From: Streptomyces exfoliatus
GTDB taxonomy: Bacteria; Actinomycetota; Actinomycetes; Streptomycetales; Streptomycetaceae
Assembly: GCF_000725545.1 (NCBI RefSeq)
Contig: NZ_JNZP01000019.1
Coordinates: 62,001-126,000, forward strand
Reading direction: 5' to 3'
Length of the DNA: 64,000 bases
Part shown: positions 58,682-64,000 of the stretch, in pieces
How positions within the stretch are numbered: the stretch's first letter is position 1
How the letters are laid out: the number at the start of each line of letters is the position of its first letter
Made by a program: the position numbers and the translations under genes
Notes under the pieces: model-generated
Told to the model about the DNA's origin: nothing
The model's database searches: none
What the model saw: only the letters and a program-made list of their open reading frames with translations

Positions 58682-59430
58682 TTGGCGCCTCCCTCTGTGG
58701 TCTTGCGCCGCTGCTCGAGACGCGCCTTGCGGTGGTCGTACGGTGCGGCGGGCGCCTGCTCGCCGCGGATCTGCTCCAGGAGGGCGGTGATGGCGGCCAT
58801 GATGACCTCGGTCGCCTCGCGGAGCACGTCGGGCGTCGGCTCCAGGCCGTAGAAACGGGAGAGGTCGACGGGCGGACCGGCCTGCACGATCAGCGTCTTG
58901 CGGGGGAACAGGCTGAGCTTGTTCTCCTTGGCGTACGGCGGCATCGCCAGGTTGGCGCCCCACTGGGCCACCGGGATGACGGGGACCTTGGTGAGCAGCG
59001 CGACGCGCGCGGCACCGGTCTTGCCCGCCATGGGCCACATGTCGGGGTCGCGGGTCAGGGTGCCTTCGGGGTAGAAGGCGACGCACTCGCCGCGCTCGAT
59101 GGCGTCGACGGCGGCACGGAACGCGTCGAGCGCGTTGGTCGTCTCGCGGTAGACGGGGATCTGTCCGGTTCCCCGCAGCATCATGCCGACGAAGGGCGCC
59201 TTGAAGAGGGCCGCCTTGGCCAGGAGGCGCGGGACGCGGCCGGTGTTGTACTGGTAATGCGCGTACGACAGCGGGTCCAGGTAGGAGTTGTGGTTGACCG
59301 CGGTGATGAATCCACCGTCGGCCGGAATGTGCTCCATACCGCGCCAGTCCCGCTTGAACAGAACCACCAGGGGGGGTTTGGCGATGACCGCCGCGAGGCG
59401 GTACCAGAAGCCGATTCTGCGGCGGGGCAC
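58678..59430 (-). CDS. plsC: 1-acyl-sn-glycerol-3-phosphate acyltransferase
   Basis: A 250-residue membrane-associated acyltransferase. The catalytic HxxxxD-type box is NHNSYLDPL, and the second block is FYPEGTLTRD with the glycerol-phosphate binding EGT. It makes phosphatidate from lysophosphatidate. The GTG at 59430 gives the family N-terminus PRRRIGFWYRLAAV. It is first of plsC-gpsA and divergent from cofC. Confidence 0.93.
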   Translation of the reverse strand: MPRRRIGFWYRLAAVIAKPPLVVLFKRDWRGMEHIPADGGFITAVNHNSYLDPLSYAHYQYNTGRVPRLLAKAALFKAPFVGMMLRGTGQIPVYRETTNALDAFRAAVDAIERGECVAFYPEGTLTRDPDMWPMAGKTGAARVALLTKVPVIPVAQWGANLAMPPYAKENKLSLFPRKTLIVQAGPPVDLSRFYGLEPTPDVLREATEVIMAAITALLEQIRGEQAPAAPYDHRKARLEQRRKTTEGGAK

Positions 59431-59557
59431 TCGGACACCTTTCTCCGGGACTGGCTGGCAGGGGGTCAAGTGTCGCCCCATGCTCCTGCTCTGTCGAGTG
59501 ACACCGTACGCCCCGGGCCCTCCGCGGGACCGCGTGGGCGGGACAGAATGGGCCCCG

Positions 59558-60232
59558 ATGAGCCCGACGAGCCCGATGAACCCACCGCGCACCGGAGCGG
59601 ACGACGCCTGGTCCCTTGTCGTACCGCTGAAGCCGCTGGCCCTGGCGAAGAGCAGACTGGCCGCGGCGGCCGGGGCCCGGCTGCGTCCGTGGCTCGCGCT
59701 GGCCTTCGCGGAGGACACCGTGGGGGCGGTCCTCAACTGCCCGCGGGTACGGGATGTGGCGGTGGTCACGGACGATCCCGCCGCCTCGGCGGCCCTCGCG
59801 GCCCTGGGTGCGCGCATCGTGCCGGACACCCCGGCGGCGGGACTCAACGCGGCCCTCGCGCACGGGGTCCGCGCCGTGCGGTCCCGGCGGCCGCACGCGC
59901 GGGTGGCGGCGCTCAACGCGGATCTGCCGGCGCTGCGGCCCGAGGAGCTGACCCGGGTCCTGGACGCGGCCAGGAAATTTCCGCGCGCATTTCTCGCGGA
60001 CGCCGCCGAAATCGGTACGACATTCCTCTCGGCGGGTCCCGGGGTGGAATTGGAACCGGCATTCGGAGGTCCGTCGAGACTCCGGCATTTGTCGTCGGGC
60101 GCGGTGGAAATCACGCTCGCCGGGGTCGATTCCGTACGCCGGGACGTGGACACCGGTGAGGATCTCGCGGCGGCCGGGTCGCTGGGACTCGGCCCGCGGA
60201 CGGCCGCCCGTTGGCTGTCGGCGGCCGGATAG
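59558..60232 (+). CDS. cofC: 2-phospho-L-lactate (phosphoenolpyruvate) guanylyltransferase
   Basis: A 224-residue nucleotidyltransferase of coenzyme F420 synthesis. It shows WSLVVPLKPLALAKSRL at the N-terminus, DVAVVTDDPAAS, and the NADLPALRPEEL acidic site. In actinobacteria the enzyme (FbiD/CofC) uses phosphoenolpyruvate. The start is uncertain between ATGs at 59558 and 59576. fbiA and fbiB are not in the window. It is divergent from plsC and followed after 10 bases by a small gene. Confidence 0.93.
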   Translation: MSPTSPMNPPRTGADDAWSLVVPLKPLALAKSRLAAAAGARLRPWLALAFAEDTVGAVLNCPRVRDVAVVTDDPAASAALAALGARIVPDTPAAGLNAALAHGVRAVRSRRPHARVAALNADLPALRPEELTRVLDAARKFPRAFLADAAEIGTTFLSAGPGVELEPAFGGPSRLRHLSSGAVEITLAGVDSVRRDVDTGEDLAAAGSLGLGPRTAARWLSAAG

Positions 60233-60242
60233 GCTGCGGTCC

Positions 60243-60452
60243 ATGCAGGCGACCGCGTTCACGTACGACCCCGAGACCCGCAGCGGCAGTGTGCTGCTCG
60301 ACGACGGCACCCCCGTGGAGTTCGGGGCGGAGGCCTTCGAGGCGGGCGGGCTGCGCCTGCTGCGGCCGGGGCAGCGGGTGCGGATCGAGGCGGAGCCCGG
60401 CACGTCGGGGGCCGGCCTGCGGATCACCCTGGTGACGCTCCAGACCTTCTGA
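60243..60452 (+). CDS. Small cold-shock-like beta-barrel protein
   Basis: A 69-residue protein. The pattern of strands (ATAFTYDPETRSGSVLLDDG, then TPVEFGAEAF, then LRPGQRVRIEAEPG) resembles a cold-shock/OB barrel but lacks the RNP1 (KGFGFI) aromatic motif. It could be a degenerate CSD or an unrelated barrel. It begins 10 bases after cofC and is probably co-transcribed. Function unknown. Confidence 0.65.
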   Translation: MQATAFTYDPETRSGSVLLDDGTPVEFGAEAFEAGGLRLLRPGQRVRIEAEPGTSGAGLRITLVTLQTF

Positions 60453-60510
60453 GCGGCCCCTTTCCGCTCCTCTTCCGCACTTTCAGGACGCGCCGCTTCA
60501 GAACGCGCCG

Positions 60511-60542
60511 CGGGCCGGGCTCCCCGAGGGGAGCCCGGCCCG
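60511..60542. terminator. Bidirectional terminator, small barrel gene / hupS
   Basis: A perfect 14-bp GC stem (60511-60524 with 60529-60542) with a CGAG loop lies between convergent genes. Confidence 0.85.
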
Positions 60543-60562
60543 GCGGATCGGAACCGCTCGTC

Positions 60563-61276
60563 CTACTTCTTGGCGGCGGTCTTCTTGGCGGTCGTCTTGC
60601 GCGCCGTCGTCTTCTTCGCGGGCGCCTTCGTCGCCGTGGCCTTCTTCGCGGCCGGCGCGGTCTTCTTGGCGGCGGCCTTGGTCGCCTTCTTGGCGGCGGC
60701 GGCCGTGGTGGCCTTCTTGGCGGCGCCGTTCGCGGTCTTCTTCGCCGCGGTCGTCGTGGCCTTCTTCGCGGGGGTCGCCTTCTTCGCGGCCGCCGCGGTG
60801 GTGGTCTTCTTCGCGGGGGTCGCCTTCTTCGCGGCCGCCGCGGTGGTGGTCTTCTTCGCCGGGGTCGCCTTCTTCGCGGCGGCCTTCTTGGCGGTGGTGG
60901 CCTTCTTCGCGGCGGCCTTCTTCACGGTCGCGGAGGCGCCACCGGTGAGGCTGCCCTTGGGGGCCTTCTTGACGGAGACCTCGCCGCCCTTGGGGAGCTT
61001 CTTCGAGCCGCTGACCAGGTCCTTGAAGCCCTGACCGGCACGGAAGCGCGGAACAGAGGTCTTCTTGACCCGCACCCGCTCACCCGTCTGCGGGTTGCGG
61101 GCGTAGCGGGCCGGACGGTCGACCTTCTCGAACGAGCCGAAACCCGTCACCGAGACCCGGTCGCCCCCGACCACGGCGCGCACGATGGCGTCGAGCACGT
61201 GGTCGACGGCTTCGGCGGCCTGCTGGCGACCGCCCATCTTGTCGGCAATCGCTTCTACGAGCTGCGCCTTGTTCAC
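60563..61276 (-). CDS. hupS: Sporulation-associated HU-like nucleoid protein HupS
   Basis: A 237-residue, two-domain HU protein. Residues 1-90 are the HU fold (MNKAQLVEAIADKMGG, then GDRVSVTGFGSFEKVDRPAR and ARNPQTGERV). The remainder is a histone-H1-like Lys/Ala/Pro tail with KKAT, AKK and PAKK repeats. HupS compacts the spore nucleoid in S. coelicolor (SCO5556). The GTG start follows a GGGGAAG stretch. Upstream is an AT-rich promoter region. Confidence 0.96.
   Translation of the reverse strand: MNKAQLVEAIADKMGGRQQAAEAVDHVLDAIVRAVVGGDRVSVTGFGSFEKVDRPARYARNPQTGERVRVKKTSVPRFRAGQGFKDLVSGSKKLPKGGEVSVKKAPKGSLTGGASATVKKAAAKKATTAKKAAAKKATPAKKTTTAAAAKKATPAKKTTTAAAAKKATPAKKATTTAAKKTANGAAKKATTAAAAKKATKAAAKKTAPAAKKATATKAPAKKTTARKTTAKKTAAKK
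60774..60863. repeat. Two 45-bp tandem repeats in the hupS tail
   Basis: Two in-frame 45-bp copies (60774-60818, 60819-60863) differ at about one base; a third, partial copy continues to about 60880. Each encodes 15 residues of the AKKATPAKKTTTAAA pattern. Tail length is therefore prone to slippage. Confidence 0.85.
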
Positions 61277-61342
61277 GTCTTCCCCTTCGGAGACATTGCC
61301 AGAACGAAAGTGTTCAAGCTTTTTCGCACGTTAGGCATGTAT

Positions 61343-61365
61343 ATACCGCAAATCAAACACGAAAC
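61343..61365 (-). promoter_or_regulatory. Possible stress-type (sigma-B-like) promoter of hupS
   Basis: On the minus strand GTTT (61362-61365) and GGTAT (61343-61347) are 14 bp apart, close to the Streptomyces sigma-B consensus GTTT-N14-16-GGGTAT but lacking one G. The boxes lie about 70-90 bases before the hupS start in an AT-rich stretch. Confidence 0.35.
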
Positions 61366-61419
61366 GGGCTAATCACCCTAGTGCCGCAACGCGGAAGAGC
61401 CGTTGCGGAGTTCCTGGTG

Positions 61420-61647
61420 TCAGTCGTCCTCTGGGAATCGGCCCTCGTCGAGGTCCTTCATCAACCGGTCCAGACGCGCTGCCGCGTCCTTGAGATCGTG
61501 CTTCGCCGCGGCCGTCACGACCAGCAGCTTCCGGGACAGCGCCATCCTTACGCCCTCCGGGACTTGCAGTGAGCGCACTCTTGTGTGCGCTTCCTTCAAT
61601 CGGGCGGCGACTGCCTCGTAGAGCTCGAGTTGGCTGTCGCGTTCCAT
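61420..61647 (-). CDS. Small conserved helical protein
   Basis: A 75-residue, highly charged, all-helical protein (MERDSQLELYEAVAARLKEAHTRVRSLQVPEG, then RMALSRKLLVVTAAAKHDLKDAAARLDRLMKDL). No known domain recognised. It is on the same strand just upstream of hupS but separated by hupS's promoter region. The start ATG has no strong ribosome site. Homologues seem present in Streptomyces at this place. Confidence 0.75.
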   Translation of the reverse strand: MERDSQLELYEAVAARLKEAHTRVRSLQVPEGVRMALSRKLLVVTAAAKHDLKDAAARLDRLMKDLDEGRFPEDD

Positions 61648-61700
61648 GCACCGATTGTGCCATCTAGGGCGAGTTGTCGCCCGACAGGGTCTCAACAAGC

Positions 61701-61736
61701 GACTGCGCCCCCCACCGGGCGGTGGGGGGCGCAGTC
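61701..61736. terminator. leuD terminator
   Basis: A perfect 16-bp stem (61701-61716 with 61721-61736) with a GGGC loop lies 15 bases past the leuD stop. Confidence 0.88.
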
Positions 61737-61751
61737 TTGGAAAAGCGCTGC

Positions 61752-62345
61752 TCAGACCGTAATTGTACGGGGCTTGTGGGCCGGTCGCGCCGCCTCGTAG
61801 GCCGCGATGTCGGCTTCGTTCTGAAGGGTGAGGCTGATGTCGTCGAGTCCGTTCAGGAGCCGCCAGCGGGCGTTCTCGTCGAGCTCGAAGTCGGCGTCGA
61901 TCCCGGCGGCCAGGACCTTGCGCTGCTCCAGGTCGACGGTGATCTCGGCGGTGGGGTCGGCCTCGGTCAGCTCCCAGAGCGCGTCCACCGTCTCCTGCGG
62001 CAGGACCACGGTCAGCAGGCCGTTCTTCAGCGAGTTGCCGCGGAAGATGTCGGCGAAGCGGGCGGAGATGACCGTCTGGAAGCCGTAGTTCTGGAGCGCC
62101 CAGACGGCGTGCTCACGGGAGGAGCCGGTGCCGAAGTCGGGGCCGGCGACCAGGACCGAGGCACCCTGCCGCTCGGGGCGGTTGAGGATGAACTCGGAGT
62201 CCTTGCGCCAGGCCTCGAAGAGCCCGTCCTCGAAGCCGTCGCGGGTGACCTTCTTGAGCCAGTGCGCCGGGATGATCTGGTCGGTGTCGACGTTGCTGCG
62301 GCGCAGCGGGACGGCCCGGCCGGTGTGCGTGGTGAAAGCTTCCAT
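61752..62345 (-). CDS. leuD: 3-isopropylmalate dehydratase small subunit
   Basis: A 197-residue swivelling aconitase-like subunit. The core has [38 protein letters not shown] and the SFADIF-like [18 protein letters not shown]. With LeuC it isomerises 2-isopropylmalate to 3-isopropylmalate in leucine synthesis. It follows leuC after 6 bases. Confidence 0.97.
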   Translation of the reverse strand: MEAFTTHTGRAVPLRRSNVDTDQIIPAHWLKKVTRDGFEDGLFEAWRKDSEFILNRPERQGASVLVAGPDFGTGSSREHAVWALQNYGFQTVISARFADIFRGNSLKNGLLTVVLPQETVDALWELTEADPTAEITVDLEQRKVLAAGIDADFELDENARWRLLNGLDDISLTLQNEADIAAYEAARPAHKPRTITV

Positions 62346-62351
62346 GGTTCC

Positions 62352-63776
62352 TCAGACCCCCGCGGTGGTGGCGACGTCGGACAGATCGGCCGGGGAGGCC
62401 AGATGGCCCAGGACGGCGGTGGCGGCTGCGACCTGCGGGGAGACCAGGTGCGTCCGGCCGCCCTTGCCCTGCCGGCCCTCGAAGTTGCGGTTGGAGGTGG
62501 ACGCGGAGCGCTCACCGGGAGCCAGTTGGTCGGGGTTCATGCCCAGACACATCGAGCAGCCCGCGTGCCGCCATTCGGCGCCGGCCTCCTTGAAGACCTT
62601 GTCCAGGCCCTCCTCGACGGCCTGCAGGGCGACCCGGACGGAGCCGGGGACGACCAGCATGCGGACGCCGTCGGCGACCTTGCGGCCCTGCAGGAGTCCG
62701 GCGGCGTTGCGCAGGTCCTCGATGCGGCCGTTGGTGCAGGAGCCTACGAAGACGGTGTCGACCCTGATGTCGCGCAGCGGCTGTCCGGCGGTCAACCCCA
62801 TGTATTCCAGGGCCTTTTCGGCGGCGAGGCGCTCCGAAGCGTCTTCGTACGAAGCCGGGTCGGGGACGTTCGCCGAAAGCGGCGCGCCCTGGCCGGGGTT
62901 GGTGCCCCAGGTGACGAACGGAGCCAGCGAGGCGGCGTCGATGACGACCTCGGCGTCGAAGACCGCGTCCTCGTCGGACTTGAGGGTCTTCCAGTACGCG
63001 ACGGCGGCGTCCCAGTCCTCGCCCTCGGGGGCGTGGTCGCGGCCCTTGAGGTAGGCGAAGGTGGTCTCGTCGGGGGCGATCATGCCCGCGCGGGCGCCGG
63101 CCTCGATCGACATGTTGCAGATGGTCATCCGGGACTCCATCGAGAGTTTCTCGATGGCGGAGCCCCGGTACTCCAGGATGTAGCCCTGGCCGCCGCCGGT
63201 GCCGATCTTGGTGATGATCGCCAGGATCAGGTCCTTGGCGGTGACGTCCTCGGGCAGCTCGCCGTCGATCGTGATCGCCATGGTCTTGGGGCGGGCCAGC
63301 GGGAGCGTCTGGGTGGCGAGCACGTGCTCGACCTGGCTGGTGCCGATGCCGAAGGCCAGGGCACCGAAGGCGCCGTGCGTGGAGGTGTGCGAGTCGCCGC
63401 AGACGACGGTGGTGCCGGGCTGGGTCAGGCCCAGCTGCGGTCCCACCACGTGGACGACGCCCTGCTCGACGTCGCCCAGCGGGTGCAGGCGGACGCCGAA
63501 CTCCGCACAGTTCTTGCGGAGGGTCTCCAGCTGCGCGCGGGAGACCGGGTCGGCGATCGGCTTGTCGATGTCGAGGGTCGGGGTGTTGTGGTCCTCGGTG
63601 GCGATGGTGAGGTCGAGGCGCCGCACCTGCCGGCCGTTCTGGCGGAGGCCGTCGAAGGCCTGCGGGCTGGTCACCTCGTGCAGCAGGTGCAGATCGATGA
63701 AGAGGAGGTCGGGCTCGCCCTCGGCGCGCCGGACGACATGGTCGTCCCAGACCTTCTCCGCGAGTGTCCTACCCAT
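62352..63776 (-). CDS. leuC: 3-isopropylmalate dehydratase large subunit
   Basis: A 474-residue aconitase-family subunit. The 4Fe-4S cysteines are visible in [10 protein letters not shown] and in [21 protein letters not shown]. Substrate motifs include [28 protein letters not shown] lies six to eight bases before the ATG. It is divergent from ndgR; NdgR-family IclR proteins (AreB, LtbR) control leuCD in actinobacteria, and operator-like repeats lie between them. Confidence 0.97.
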   Translation of the reverse strand: MGRTLAEKVWDDHVVRRAEGEPDLLFIDLHLLHEVTSPQAFDGLRQNGRQVRRLDLTIATEDHNTPTLDIDKPIADPVSRAQLETLRKNCAEFGVRLHPLGDVEQGVVHVVGPQLGLTQPGTTVVCGDSHTSTHGAFGALAFGIGTSQVEHVLATQTLPLARPKTMAITIDGELPEDVTAKDLILAIITKIGTGGGQGYILEYRGSAIEKLSMESRMTICNMSIEAGARAGMIAPDETTFAYLKGRDHAPEGEDWDAAVAYWKTLKSDEDAVFDAEVVIDAASLAPFVTWGTNPGQGAPLSANVPDPASYEDASERLAAEKALEYMGLTAGQPLRDIRVDTVFVGSCTNGRIEDLRNAAGLLQGRKVADGVRMLVVPGSVRVALQAVEEGLDKVFKEAGAEWRHAGCSMCLGMNPDQLAPGERSASTSNRNFEGRQGKGGRTHLVSPQVAAATAVLGHLASPADLSDVATTAGV

Positions 63777-63847
63777 CGCTTTCCCTCCGGCCGACGTCTA
63801 CGCCGGCACAACTAGAGACCCGTTTCGCGGGCCGTTGTGCGGCCGCC

Positions 63848-63902
63848 TCACCAGAGTGACAAGTTCCGCAGGAAATTGAACTTGCGTTTCACAGAGTGAG
63901 AC
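63848..63902. promoter_or_regulatory. Paired TCAC-N3/4-GTGA operators between leuC and ndgR
   Basis: TCAC-CAGA-GTGA (63848-63859) and GTTTCAC-AGA-GTGAGAC (63886-63902; the core TCAC-AGA-GTGA at 63889-63899) are two related dyads with centres about 40 bp apart, roughly four helical turns. They probably bind the IclR-type regulator encoded at the right edge and co-ordinate leuCD with its own gene. Confidence 0.6.
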
Positions 63903-63916
63903 GCGAATATCGTTGC

Positions 63917-64000
63917 ATGGACAACTCTAGCGGCGTAGGCGTTCTCGACAAGGCAGCCCTTGTCCTGAGCGCCCTGGAGTCCGGTCCGGCCACCCTCGCA
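63917..64000 (+). CDS. ndgR: IclR-family regulator NdgR, 5' end only
   Basis: The first 28 codons (MDNSSGVGVLDKAALVLSAL, then ESGPATLA) match the N-terminus of NdgR/AreB, the IclR-type regulator adjacent to leuCD, which controls leucine and other amino-acid genes and influences antibiotic production in Streptomyces. The winged helix begins at the window edge and the effector domain lies beyond it. No strong ribosome site precedes the ATG. Confidence 0.88.
   Translation, partial: MDNSSGVGVLDKAALVLSALESGPATLA

Noticed and set aside
60774..60880. Tandem repeats as CRISPR or mobile element
   Set aside because: They are contiguous, in-frame codons of the HupS lysine-rich tail.

Overview
This window is high-GC actinobacterial chromosome, almost certainly from a Streptomyces species. 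The evidence is the extreme GC3, the frequent GTG and TTG starts, and a set of signature genes that includes whiG, nsdA, hupS, glcP, ndgR, four tandem type I signal peptidases and the AT-hook-like tailed HU protein. The gene order matches the conserved core-arm segment that in S. coelicolor runs from ndgR/leuCD through hupS, recG, rnc (absB), smc, glcP, nsdA, amtB-glnK-glnD, ffh, rpsP-trmD-rplS and sipWXYZ to whiG and rpsB-tsf-pyrH-frr-cdsA. I see no rRNA, tRNA, CRISPR array, IS element, prophage or biosynthetic gene cluster.

Layout from left to right. Positions 1-4871 (minus) hold a translation/cell-envelope run: rpsB, tsf, pyrH, frr, cdsA and the 5' end of rlmN. Positions 5126-7964 hold a small M23 peptidase, a TipA-like MerR regulator, a TetR regulator and the sporulation sigma factor whiG. 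Positions 8204-11841 hold a competence-like dprA-comM-yraN operon and a DUF2469 gene. Positions 11897-18681 form a long minus-strand run (Nudix, sipZ, sipY, sipX, sipW, rplS, trmD, rimM, khpA, rpsP) that links translation, RNA modification and protein export. Positions 18867-24271 hold a SprT-like zinc protease, a methyltransferase, an FtsH paralogue and ffh (SRP). Positions 24390-28560 are the nitrogen operon amtB-glnK-glnD with a textbook GlnR operator upstream. Positions 28906-36887 hold nsdA, a prim-pol-like protein, ftsY, an NCS1 permease, an LLM oxidoreductase and the glucose permease glcP, whose promoter is loaded with palindromes. Positions 37082-46783 hold smc, acylphosphatase, a secreted CAP protein, a flavodoxin/HxlR divergent pair, mutM, rnc, rpmF and DUF177. 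Positions 46895-55437 hold a DivIVA-like protein, coaD, rsmD, recG, a DAK2 protein, rpmB, thiD and thiL. Positions 55671-64000 hold a stand-alone Lrp sensor domain, a DUF3515 lipoprotein, ddlA, gpsA, plsC, cofC, hupS, leuD, leuC and the start of ndgR.

The genes are mostly housekeeping: ribosome biogenesis, SRP targeting (ffh and ftsY both present), chromosome organisation (smc, hupS), nitrogen and carbon uptake, leucine, thiamine, phospholipid, cell-wall and F420 synthesis. Translational coupling through ATGA or GTGA overlaps is common (dprA/comM, Nudix/sipZ, rimM/trmD, amtB/glnK, rsmD/coaD, thiL/thiD, plsC/gpsA). Many transcription units end in strong GC-rich hairpins. I did not find a large novel system. 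The points most worth checking are regulatory: a MerR promoter with a 19-bp spacer, the GlnR site, palindromes at glcP, hxlR and leuC/ndgR, a nested inverted-repeat element upstream of a small coiled-coil gene, and a 15-codon ORF with a strong Shine-Dalgarno. A few poorly described proteins also deserve attention, namely the SprT-like protease with a zinc ribbon and the prim-pol-like protein with an altered active site.
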